DNA from: Amblyomma americanum
Taxonomy: Eukaryota; Arthropoda; Arachnida; Ixodida; Ixodidae
Length of the DNA stretch: 64,000 bases
Direction of reading: 5' to 3'
Assembly: GCF_052857255.1 (NCBI RefSeq)
Contig: NW_027526878.1
Span: forward strand, 62,001 to 126,000
Numbering within the stretch: the stretch's first letter is position 1; the number at the start of each line of letters is the position of its first letter. Of the stretch, positions 31,740-42,069 are shown piece after piece. The notes beneath the pieces are model-generated. The model did no database searches and was not told the DNA's origin. It worked only from the letters and a program-made list of their open reading frames with translations. Made by a program: the position numbers and the translations under genes.

Positions 31740-34292
31740 GGCAAACTGTAACTCTGTTTTGAATAAACTTTGTGTTTCGTTCGTATATTTGTCTTGCGCA
31801 ACGTCCCTTGCACCAGCTCTTACGCCACGTGCGGCAATCTTGACACTCGCATCCATGCTGGTGCTAGACCGCACACCGACAAACACTCCCGCAAGCACGG
31901 ACACTCAGTATACCGTGATAGAGATCAGCTCACCCTGGCACACATATAGCCTCACTATCCATAACAGATACAGCAATCCCAAAAAGAAAGGAAGAGTTAT
32001 TCCGGGCATCCTGGGCTCCTTTCGTTTCTCAAAGGTCCTTGTGGTGGGTGATTTTAAAAGACATCACACACAATTAGGATACGACTCGGATACCCATTAA
32101 GATAACCTCATTTCTACCGAAATGGCTGATTACAACCTCAGCCTGATCACAAACCCCACCGTACCCACTCGCATTGGCATAAGTGTCACCCGCGACAGCA
32201 CACCCGATCTCACATGGGCCACGCCGAACATAATCATTAAATTTCACACAGTCCTCCAAGACAGCCTTGGGAGTGACCACTTTGGAGTCTCGACTACTAT
32301 TGTTTACGATTACCAGATTTCCAGCCCTCGTTCACAGCTCGTCATTGACTGGGATAAATTGCGCTCATACTTGACAGTTGATTCTACCGAAACCCCGAAC
32401 TTTCACTGACTGGACAGACCATCTTGTCGAGGCTATCATGGCGAACATCAAACGCATTAAAACACCTCTTCGGCACCGCAGGTTGATCCGCATCTGGCTC
32501 ATCTATGGTAGGCCCGACAGGTACTTCTCAAGCACTGGCGTCACCAGCGACACAATCGTAAATTGAAACTCCGCATAGCCGCTTTCACTCGTGAGGCAGA
32601 AGAATACGCGAACACGCTAGCCCGCGCAAACTGGGCAACCTTTTGTAACGATCTCAAGGGTACATTGAGCGCTAAACGCACGTGGTCCCTCCTTCTCGCT
32701 CTCTTAGATCCAAAAACCACTAAATCTGAGCAACAAGTAAGCGCACAACGTCTAATACAACTAGAGCTTCAAGAGGGCAGAGACGTAATTGGCCAACTAG
32801 GGGACACTTATATACCCCCATGCCTTCAGTAAGCAGATCGACCAAATCTTCGTCCACCTAACCCGAAACTTGATGCCGACATTACCTTAACCCAAGTCCG
32901 CCGAGAACTCTGTAGTATTCACCGCTCTATGGCGCCGGGGCCGGATGGCATAACGTACAAGGCACTACTCAATCTGTATGAAGGTCTCACTTCAGGAACT
33001 CACGGAGCTCTTTATTAACCACACGCACACTGGGATGCTCCCGTCAGTCTGGACCCATGCCAGCATGCGATTTATGCCCAAACCGGGAGAATCCCTAACC
33101 CTTCAAAATTTGCGCCCCATCTCCTTAACGAGCTGTGTCGGCAAGCTCTTCGAACACGCCTGCAACCGTTCAACAACATTCTTCCTCTCCAACGTTCAGT
33201 TTGGTTTCCGTCCCCACATCTCGGCGCACGACGTATTTATAGCCCTTAAAGAGTCTCTCGCCCTTAAAAAGTCTCTCTAAGCGTCGTACAGCCGCTACGC
33301 GAGCCATACTGGCCCTGGATATTCATAAGGCTTTCGACACAATAAGCCATGACCATATCCTGACCACATTAGCCCCCATCGGCTGTAGCACCGGCATATG
33401 GCAATATGTTCGGGCCTTCCTTCAGGGACGCACGGCAAAACTCTATCTTAGGGATGTCGCCTCCCAGTCTTTCCCTTTGACCAACCGGGGAAACCCACAA
33501 GGGGAAGTCCTATGACCTTTACTTTTAACATTGCCCTAGCGCCACTGGCAAAGGCCCTTGATCCTATCCCAGGGCCCCACACAGCCAAATACGGAGATGA
33601 TACAAACCCCTGGACATCGGGTAGATAAATTGGAACAGCGCAGGATATCCTGCAATCTGCCGTAGACATCACCACCACCCAATTAGCAAACACTGGCCTC
33701 CGTTGCTCTCCAAATAAATCGGAACTGTTGGAGCTGAAACCCCTGCACATTGACCCCCGGATTGAACTGCACATGTATGGGAATCCAGCGTTCATTGTGT
33801 CTCAGGTGAAGATCCTTGGCCTTCTCATTGACAACCCACACGATTCTACTCCCACCCTTTACCTCTTGCAAAGACAGACCCAACAGGTGCCTGCATTAAT
33901 CAAGCGGGTAGCAGCACGCAATCATAGGCTGTGTGAACGCGAGACCATCAATATGACAAATGCATTAATCATCAGCCGCATTGCATACCACCTACCATGT
34001 CACATACCCACTCAGCGCCAAACACAACAGGCACACATCCAAATACGCACGGCTGTCACCTCCGCGCTACATCTTCCACGGACGGTTAGCACGAAACACC
34101 TCCTGGCCACTGGTACGCACAATATAGTGATTTTATTATTAGAGGCTTAACGCACCAACCAAGTATTCCGCCTCAGTCGCACGGAAACTGGACAATGCCT
34201 ACTGCGACAGCTCCGTCTCAATAAACCCATTCCAACCCCAACAAGCAATATACCTAACGTGATTTCTCTACGGAAGCAGGATCATATAATGT
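31740..34292 (+). pseudogene. I-group LINE ORF2 (endonuclease, RT), broken
   Basis: The APE endonuclease is recognisable in pieces: YTVIEISSPWHTYSLTIHN (about 31908), VLVVGDF with a catalytic Asp (about 32037) and SDHFGVST with the conserved SDH (about 32272). The linker frame at 32563-32832 follows. RT blocks are FMPKPGESLTLQNLRPISLT (about 33070), LALDIHKAFDTISHD (about 33312) and a decayed YGD-like region near 33590. The frame at 33728-34150 covers the thumb-like region (QVKILGLLID, HLPRTVSTKHLLATGTHN). More than five frameshifts or stops break it. It is the same family as 22160-23700 (-) and 39040-40150 (+). It ends near 34292, where Ty3-related sequence begins. Confidence 0.75.
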
Positions 34293-34682
34293 CACCGACA
34301 AACGGGCGAAGCACTCAAACCAGATTATTTTAGACGTGCTGGGAGTGCAAGACAGCAGGGAGGTCGAGCGAGGAAGAAGGCGATTCCCCTAGACCCTCGA
34401 GTGCGCAAGCCTTGGCATGTCCCATCTAAAACAGTTCGGCCGCGGTATGGCGCCAATGGATTGCTTGGTACTGTGTCATTACTCCCCATCTCTGAAGGGC
34501 AACGACTCGTTACCGCAACTATGAGAAGGATGAAGGCACGGGACGGCGAATGTTCTGGCGGCTGGTGTAGACACGCCTGAAGAGCTAGCGGGCGTGGTAA
34601 GGCTTCATTCGTGCGACATGGATGATTTCGGGGGTCAGCCGTCTATAGGAGCAAACTGCTCCCTGGGGGAGAACTTCATAGT

Positions 34683-35738
34683 TCACCTCACTGACTTGGC
34701 GCAGTACCTTGTAGGGGCCAAAATATCGGCGCAGAAGCTTTTCGGAGCGCCCACGCATGCGAAGTGGCCTCCAAACCCAGACTTGTTCGCCGGGATGGTA
34801 ACTAAAGCTCGGTGGCGGAGGTTATAGCGGCGAGCGTTGAGGGCTTGCTGGTGTCGGATGCGCTGTCGGGCGAGTTGGCGGGCGGCCTCGGCGTGACGAA
34901 CGAATAGGGCAGCACCCATAAGATATAAGGTACTATTAGTCGGAAGCAACATGGCGTCCAGCATGGTTGTGGCTTCGCGACCATGCACTAAACGAAATTG
35001 AGTGAATGGTATCGTTTGTTGTAGAAAGTGTTAGGCAAATGTGACGTAAGGGATTATGCTGTCCCAATTGCGGTGGTATGTGTCAACATACATGGAAATC
35101 ATCTCGGCGATCGTCTTGTTGAGCCGTGCGGTGAGACCGTTCGTTTGGGGGTGGTAAGCTGTGGTTTTGCGGTGACTTATGCCGCTCAGGCGCTTAACGT
35201 CCTGCGTAAGGGCCGAGGTGTGCGCCGTTCCCCTGTGAGTTACAACGATGATGGGTGCACCTTGACGAAGCACAATATTTTTAACGAAAAAGTTCGCAAT
35301 TTCGTGAGCGGTACTACAAGGGAGAGCTTTAGATTAACAGTACCGGCTGAGGTAGTCGGTGGTGACCACAATGTAGCGGTTACCCGGCGAGGACTCCGGA
35401 AATGGGCTGTGTAAGTCCATGCTGACTTTGTGGAAGGGGACCTGTTGCGGATCAATACGCTGCAGTAGTCCGGCTGGCTCAGTCGGCGGCGTCTTGCGAC
35501 GTTGGCACTCGCGGCAAGTTCTGACGTAACGCTGGGCAATTGAAGCAACCCTGGGCCAGTAGTACTTTTGGCGTATCCGCGCCAAAGTGCGGGAACAACC
35601 CAGTTGAACAGAAGACGGGTCATCATGGCACGCCTGCAGTGCTTTGTCGCGCAAGGTCACAGGTACGACGAGCAGGTAGGCAGCTTCCGTCGGGTTGTAG
35701 TTTTTCTTATACAGAAAGCCTTCTCGCAAATAGAACAA
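34683..35738 (-). pseudogene. Ty3-type integrase, broken
   Basis: The minus-strand frame from 35738 gives the zinc-binding region (ACHDDPSSVQLGCSR, where the usual His pair is altered, then CRECQRRK) and the first catalytic Asp in VSMDLHSPFPES. After a frameshift, the frame 35273-35031 has VTHRGTAHTS, where the second catalytic Asp of the usual TDRG is His, and HPQTNGLTARLNKT, where the usual Glu of ERLN is Ala. The frame 34988-34683 is the C-terminal part. With two catalytic positions changed it is inactive. Confidence 0.8.
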
Positions 35739-35991
35739 TGACAGTCCACATGAGAAGATTCGCGGGGGCGACGCAGCGCTTCCTTCAAGATACTCAATGA
35801 GAGGCCGTAAGTCACTGTCGATCCTTTGGTGTTGAGTGAGGACGGACGTAGAGATGGCGCCGAGAAAAATAGAATCGTCGTCGGGATCAGCTCGGTTATC
35901 CTCTATAGGTGCACAAGACAGACAGTCGGCATCACTGTGCTTCCTACCGGACTTTTAAATGATGGTGACATCGAACTTTTGAAGGCGAAGG

Positions 35992-37082
35992 CTAGCGTGC
36001 CAGCCGTGAAAAGAGATCTTTGAGGTTTGCCAGCCAACAAAGCGAATGGTGATCACTGACGACTCTAAAAGGACGGCCGTGTAAATAGGGGCGGAATTTG
36101 GTCACTGCCCACAGAGTTTCCAGGAATACTTTTTCGGTAATATTGTTCGCCTCCGAGCGTGACAAGGTGCCACTTGCGTATGAGATGACACGTTCGATAC
36201 GATCCTGTCCCTGCACAAGCACCGCACCGAGGCCGATGTTGCTGGCGTTGGTGTGCAGTTGAGTGTCGGCTGACTCATCGAAGTGGCCAAGGAGGGGCGT
36301 ACTCTGGAGACGAGTGCGCAGGTCTTCGAAGACCGGTTGTGGCTCCTGGCCCCAGAGGAACGGTTCGGCATCTTTCGTGAGGTAGGTGAGGGGCTCAGCA
36401 ATCTGGGAGAAGTTCGGCACAAAACGCCGATAATAGGCGAAGAGACCCAGAAAGCGGCGCACACTGCGCTTATCGGTTTGCACGGAAAAAGCAGCGACGG
36501 CGGCTGTCTTTTTGGGGTCAGGGCGGAGTCCCTTATCGCTCATGATGTGGCCGAGAAACTTCAACTCCTGGAAGGCGAAGTGACACTTTTCGGCTTGAGG
36601 GAAAGACCGGCCGAACGAATTGCTGCGAACACAGTGCGCAGGCGCCTCAGGTGCTCTTCGAACGTGGCGGAGAAGATGACTACGTCTTCCAGGTACACTA
36701 GGCAGGACTGCCATTTTAGATCGGCAAGCATGGTGTCCATCATCCGCTGAAAGGTAGCAGGAGCCGAGTACAGGCCGATAGGAAGCACCCGGAATTCGTA
36801 CAGACCATCGCGTGTAATAAAGGCGGTCTTTTCCCGGTCGCGTTCGTCCAAATCAATTTGCCAATAGCCACTGCGTAAATCTAGTGACGAGAAGTACGTG
36901 GCGTGGCGTAGCCGGTCCAGGGAGTCATCAATGCGTGGCAGAGGATAAACGTGTTTTTTGGCGACTTTGTTTAGACGTTTGTAATCAACACAGAACCGTA
37001 GGGTTCCGCTTTTTTTCGCCACTAGAACAACAGGCGATCCCCACGGGCTCGTTGACGGTGCTATCAAGTCGTCTTGAAGCAT
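35992..37082 (-). pseudogene. Ty3-type reverse transcriptase and RNase H, broken
   Basis: The frame 37082-36561 covers the RT palm and fingers: STSPWGSPVVLVAKKSGTLR, FCVDYKRLNKVAKKHVYPLP and YFSSLDLRSGYWQIDLDE. The catalytic motif is YLED instead of YLDD (about 36690), a change expected to damage activity. The RT tail and RNase H lie in the frame 36714-35992 (FLGHIMSDKGLRPDPKK, LHTNASNIGLGAVL, where the first RNase H Asp is Asn, and FRVVSDHHSLCWL). A frameshift near 36590 separates the two frames. Confidence 0.85.
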
Positions 37083-37946
37083 TTATTGAACTTGTCGGTG
37101 AATAGCATTCCGTTCTATTGAAGAGATCTGATAAGGCGGCTGGCATAACGGTCGCTGGTTTGCGTCAACTATAATGCGGTGCTTTATGAGCGGAGTCTGC
37201 CCATACTTGGAGGTCGAGACAAAACAGTCGTGGAAAGATTGGATAATGCTCTCGTGGCAGCGTTTCTGATTAGCCGGGAGGTTCGGGTTCACGTCGGTTT
37301 TTATGGGAGTGGCCGGTGCCTCCACTGATGCCGGGATTTCGGACAGCGAGTGCTGTCCCGTGAATTCGCTAAGTTCGTCGAAATGCACTATAGCTGTTTT
37401 GCCAGGCAAACACTGGGGTAAAGAACCAAAATTGGTCTCTAAAAGTTCGGTTCGCACAATGTTCAATTCAATAATTCCGCGAGCTACACAGACTTCCCAA
37501 CACAGGAGCAGTGAGACGTTGGTTTCAGAGATGCCACGCGTGTTGGGGCTGTTATTACACTGGGCGGTGACAAACATGCTTGCTCTGCACGGGATCAATA
37601 TGTGGTCGTCACAGACGCATAACGTAGCCCTGCTTAGCTCGGTATCGTCGTCGACAGGGCCTTGGGTAGAAAACGGCACTATTAGCTCCTGGAGGTTGAT
37701 AACGGCACCGTACTCCTGAAGGAAATCCAAACCGAGATTGAGGTCTTTGGTGCACTCGGGTAACAGAGCAAAGCAGCCAGAGAAAGTAACACCGCGGATC
37801 TGGATTCGCCAAGTGCAGACACCGATCGGAATTACCACGTGGTCACCAGCTGTCCGGATCTGCGGCCCACACCAAGGGGTGAGAACCTTACTCAAGGCCG
37901 TGGCTAACCGTCTGCTCCATACAGAAAAATCGGCGTCGGTATCCAC
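37083..37946 (-). pseudogene. Ty3-type aspartic protease and linker to RT
   Basis: At the start the frame has VDTDADFSV-like sequence (DTDADFS), where an active retroviral-type protease has DTG; it is followed by the flap and hydrophobic core (GDHVVIPIGVCTWRIQIRG, CTKDLNLGLDFLQEYGAVI). The remainder is the variable linker leading to RT (for example HRIIVDANQRPLCQPPYQI just before the RT fingers). A stop separates it from the RT frame (TAA near 37081). Confidence 0.75.
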
Positions 37947-38198
37947 GAGAGCGGTAACGTCGCGGTTGTCGGCGGATACCAGTATTTCGGTGAAGACCTG
38001 TCGGTCGCAGCGCGTCGTCGAGGTCGTTGGTTCAGGTCGTCGTCGGAGGATCTTGACTCGGTCCTGTAGCGGCAGCCCTACCCCCTGAGGACGCCGTCTT
38101 CAGTTTCCCCGACGTGGGGACGTGGCTCTGAACTGGCCAGAGGATGACGGGTGGCCGGGCGAAAAGAACCGCCTTTGGGATGGCGATCGGGACTGACG

Positions 38199-39020
38199 TC
38201 ACTGCGAGGTCGACGATTCCACGTTATCAGCCAAGTATTGTTCGATATATCGTGGTCTTTCACCGTAGCGTGGTGGAGGTGCGTCCCGTGAAAACCCCCT
38301 TAAACCCATTCTGCGGTAGGGGGAGTGGCGGAGGATGTGGCCGGGCTCCACGCAGTGATAACAGTGCGGCCGGTTGTTTGGCGTACGCCAAACGTGCGCT
38401 TTGCTCACTGATGGCCAGAACTCCTGCGGCATGGAGAGTACAGTTACGACTGGCTCCTGCAGGTATGGCTCGAGCGACGGGGAAAAGGCTCGCATCGCTG
38501 CCCGGGAACTTCGTAGCGCCTCGCTGTACATCATAACGGAGGGCGCCGGGTGTGGAGTTGGAGGTGGCTGAGCAACTCGTCGGATTTCTTCCGGACCACG
38601 CACGTTACGGCAGCGACGCTGACCTGTGCAGCTTCAAAGCGATGTTTTCCCAGTTCCTCGCTCACAAGGATTCTTACAAGTTTCCGAGGATCCTTGGCGG
38701 GCAGCGACATAGGCGTTTACTGGGAAGTGGCTGCTAAAGAAGCCTGACGTCCATAGTGGGCGCCCCGTTCTTGCAGAGAGCGCTCGATACCCATTCCCTC
38801 TTTGGTGAAGTCGGACACTTTTCGTGGGGGGTCGCGAACCAGTCAGGCAAATAGCTGCTCTTTTACGCCGCGCATTAAGTGGCGTACCTTTTGGGCTTCG
38901 GGCATAGCAGGGTCGGCCTGATTGAACAGTCGCGTCATGTCCTCTATGAACATCGCGACGCTCTCATTCGGCTGCTGTGATCTTGAGCGCAGGGCAATTT
39001 CAGCCTTCTGTTTTATTTCG
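38199..39020 (-). pseudogene. Ty3-type gag with zinc knuckle, broken
   Basis: From 39010 down the reading gives a retrotransposon gag core (SVAMFIEDMTRLFNQADPAM, KVRHLMRGVKEQLFA). After stops, the frame 38603-38199 holds a nucleic-acid-binding zinc knuckle, CYHCVEPGHILRHS, in which the fourth ligand is Ser rather than Cys. The N-terminal end of gag is not recognised before the LINE sequence begins. Confidence 0.75.
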
Positions 39021-39039
39021 CTGCTGGAAAATGTAAAAT

Positions 39040-40150
39040 TAATAGAGGTTCAACGCATCAACCAATTAGTCCGCCTGAGTCGCACGGAAACAGGACAATG
39101 CCTACTGCAACCGCTCCGTCTCAATCCACCTATTCCAACCCCATCAAGTCCAACACCTTACACGGTATCTCCACGCACGCAGGATCACATTTATCAGAAG
39201 CCCCTACCGCGCAATATGAGCGCTAGTCTACATCAAGCTAGACGGCAGTCTCTTGCGAGCTGTTACACCAAAACATACAGCAACCGCTCCGATATCGTTT
39301 ATGTCGACGTGGCAGAAATTTTAAAAGTAAGATTCTTTACGGCAGTCGCAGCCTATGAAGACGGCACTGGGGTCGGGGGGGGGGGCGCCGCCACGGTCCG
39401 ATCTAATTCACCTGCAGGGGCAGAAGGAGCTGCAGTCGTACATGCGCTGGCCCACTCCACCATTGACAAAAGCATAACCGAAATTTGCACAGATTCCCCG
39501 GCCGCATACCACCACTACCTAAAGGGCATGACGACGCAGGCCAGACACCGTACTCTTGCCACAGCCACCACTCTCGACCAAACGGTTACCCTGTCGTGGT
39601 TCCCTGTGCATGCCTCGGTCCCTGGTAATGAGCGCGTTCATGCGCTGGCCCGAGAACTTTCCTCGGGACCTCGGACGATCAGGCACACGACCCTGCACAA
39701 GAGGCTCCATTAGTCCTTTATACATATCATATCACCGCATTCTACAAACTCAGCCGCATGATATTACCATCACCCCACAGTACTTTGTCGCCCTTATCCA
39801 GCGCCACACGGCGACAATTACAGACGGGCTGCTTTATTTGACCCTACCGTCTCCCATGCTTTCACGCCACCTTTCCTCCTCGTTGTAACACCTGTGGCGT
39901 GCTCAGATCTACAATTTTCCACTACCTTTGGGAATTTCCTTCCCCACAGGCAGTACCCCCATCCTCAATCCCACTCATTCTTCCTGGAAGGCAACTTTAC
40001 GGACCGCTCAGCCCGCCCGCCAGAAATGTCTGGTGGAGCGGGCCTTGTCTGAGGCACAAGCCCGTGGACTCCTGGACCTGTAGCAGACCACCCTGAACGA
40101 TATTTTTCCCTTCTTTTCCAATAAAAGTAGTTTCCATCCATCCAGCCACA
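39040..40150 (+). pseudogene. I-group LINE ORF2 end (RNase H, zinc knuckle) and 3' tail
   Basis: The frame 38922-39713 carries, from about 39290, an RNase H domain: DVAEILKVRFFTAVAAYEDG, AVVHALAHSTIDKSITEICT and WFPVHASVPGNERVHALARE. The C-terminal zinc-knuckle-like part follows in other frames (CNTCGVLRSTIFHYLWEFP, about 39885). The element ends with CCAATAAAAGTAG and a CCAT-rich tail at 40110-40142. A run of 11 G at about 39379 breaks the frame region. Its first 150 bp (39047-39195) repeat the end of the LINE at 34145-34292, so the two are separate copies. Confidence 0.75.
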
Positions 40151-40419
40151 CGACGCCCAAATACGAGGAATGGCCACTGTAAGTGGCAACGCACTACAGC
40201 TGCAATATAATGTTAGTCATATGTCAAAGAAATCCCGCAAGGTGGAGTAGTTTGGTAAAAAGAAAGTAATTACTCATTATCATGTCCAAACAGCCGAAAT
40301 GCATGGCTACACAGAAACACTTTAGCTTAAGACGAGGAGGAGGAAATAGTGCAAGTGGTATATTTAAAAAATAATAAAAAAGGAAACAAACAATTTTTCG
40401 CTAGTCTCGTCAGCTGCCA
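40151..40419. other. No gene recognised
   Basis: Short AT-rich stretch between the LINE tail and the next minus-strand frame. Confidence 0.5.
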
Positions 40420-40806
40420 TCAATGCTGAGGAGAAGGAGGAAAGAAATTTAATTTCCGGCACAGCTGGTATTCTTCCAACTCCCTGGGCAATGGGCCGGC
40501 GAGGTAGAAGGCACCGTTATAGGTGCTCGCTGGGAGGTCTTGTATGCCGGCGGCCACTTCAGCCAGTCAGGCGAGCCTAAGCTGGAGCTCAGGGTGCAAA
40601 CCACGCAGCAGGTTCTCCCAGGATTCTTTAGGATTGATATTCAGCTCCGACGGGACAATTTGGGCATACCCAGATTGTACGCTCGAGGGACCCTCTACCC
40701 GCAGTTTGTACACTCCTCTGATCTTACCTCCGAGAAAACATGGTTCGCCATTATCGGGAATTGGTAAGAGTACGTTTCTAGTCGTCTCCACGTGACTGCC
40801 TGCTTG
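40420..40806 (-). pseudogene. Unrecognised protein-like frame with one internal stop
   Basis: On the minus strand a protein-like reading runs from about 40806 to TGA at 40420-40422, interrupted by one in-frame TGA at 40564-40566. It includes GVYKLRVEGPSSVQSGYAQI, INPKESWENLLRGLHPELQL and, after the stop, AGIQDLPASTYNGAFYLAGP. The composition and continuity across the stop suggest a once-coding sequence, perhaps ORF1 of a LINE or a gag-like protein. I do not recognise the family. Confidence 0.45.
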
Positions 40807-41214
40807 TTATTTAAAGACGGGTCTAGTGGGTGCACCAGCCTTCCTTTCGATCTACCATGTTGAGTAATTTTCGAATAATTTGCCATGAGTTCACCGCTTT
40901 CTTGCCCGAGTGAGTCCTCACTCGCCCTGTCTTATGAACCTCAGGCTAGCTCGTGCGCCACCTCGTTGCTGGGTACGGAGCCATGTGCCGTTGTCCAATT
41001 TATCAAAATTGTACTCGCAATTTGTCGCTTGCTGCGAAGCTTCGCTGCCGCTTACGACATTCTGCCTACACTAAAATTTTTAATGGCAGTTTAACTGTCG
41101 TTTGAAAATTGAAAATTGGTTTTAAGAAAAAGAAAAGTCGCAGTATGTGTCTCCAATCTTGGTGGACACCTGAACCGCGTTGTATGATAAGAAATAATGG
41201 AGGTAGTGATAGAA

Positions 41215-41345
41215 GGAAGAAAACAAGAGGTGCCGTGCAGGAGGGCGCTGGAATAATTTCGACCGCCTGGGAATCTATAGCATGCACTGACATAGCACAG
41301 CCCAAGGGCGCCTTAGCATTTCGCCTTCATCGAAACGAAGCCGCT
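41215..41345 (-). repeat. SINE fragment, Ruka type
   Basis: The plus strand shows the reversed order of Ruka body words: TTTCGACCGCCTGGGAA, GCACTGACATAGCACAG and TTTCGCCTTCATCGAAA, compared with 16630-16720. The tRNA-like head is lost. Confidence 0.65.
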
Positions 41346-41959
41346 GTGCTCGGGTTTGAACAAGGCCTTGGCGGCTGCGTTTTGATGGCGGTATATGAAG
41401 AATTTTCCTTCCATTCTGACGCAACGCGAAGAACGCTTCGGCCTATTCCTGCAGCGCCGCGTGTCTGCCGCAACGTTGTCAGCGGTAATGCGTGCCGCCC
41501 ACATCTCTCCCTCACCACGGACACCTACCTCAAAGCGAGGTTGAGGTATCCACTGACCCAGGAAGCCAGTTATCCGCTCTTCCTTTCCTCAAAATCATTA
41601 TAGAACGTTGTCAACGCCATCGTCAATGAACGCAATATACGCACATGACCCGTACCTTTAGTGCCGCGTTTCTGCCACAACGTTGTCAGTTCCAACGCAT
41701 GCAGCGCACATGTGTCACTACGACCCCGCCACGAAGCTTAAAACACAACTAAGCTGCCCACTTTCTAAGGAGGTGCCGCCCTGATTTGGTACGCGTAATT
41801 CTCGAAAATTTCCATATCCAACCGGTAGAAGAGGTATGTGATAATAATATTCGTTTTTTGGGAAAGGAAATGGCGCAGTATCTGTCTCATATATCGTTGG
41901 ATACCTTAACCGCGCCCTAAGGGAAGGAATAAAGGAGGAAGAGAAAGAAGAATGGAAGA

Positions 41960-42062
41960 GTGAGGTGCCGTACTAGAGGGTTTAGTAATTATTTCGACCA
42001 CCCTGTGACCTTTAACCTGCACCCGGTTACCTGCATTCGAACCCGACGGCGGCGGTCTCGTT
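41960..42062 (-). repeat. SINE fragment, Ruka type, degraded
   Basis: Words such as ATTTCGACCACCCTGTGACC and ATTCGAACCCGACGGCGG follow the same order as in the intact copy, with deletions. Confidence 0.55.
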
Positions 42063-42069
42063 TTTATGG

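Larger units (their letters stand above)
34590..39020 (-). mobile_element. Ty3-type LTR retrotransposon remnant (gag to integrase), minus strand
   Basis: The order from 39020 down is gag, zinc knuckle, protease, RT, RNase H and integrase, as in Ty3-type elements. It is a different lineage from the copy at 852-3427, since aligned blocks differ a lot. No LTR could be identified: the left flank 34293-34589 and the right edge at 39020 show no convincing TG...CA repeats. Many frameshifts and altered key residues show it is old. Confidence 0.8.
40807..42069. other. No gene; two degraded SINE fragments
   Basis: Only the SINE fragments at 41215-41345 and 41960-42062 can be named. The frame 41109-41603 (+) runs through the first fragment and is not taken as a gene. 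Confidence 0.5.

Noticed and set aside
34293..34589. LTR of the minus-strand Ty3 element
   Set aside because: No TG...CA borders, no matching repeat at the other end, and no polyadenylation signal in the right orientation could be shown.
39360..39440. Glycine-rich segment in the LINE RNase H frame
   Set aside because: It is caused by a G homopolymer and is better explained as slippage in a dead copy.
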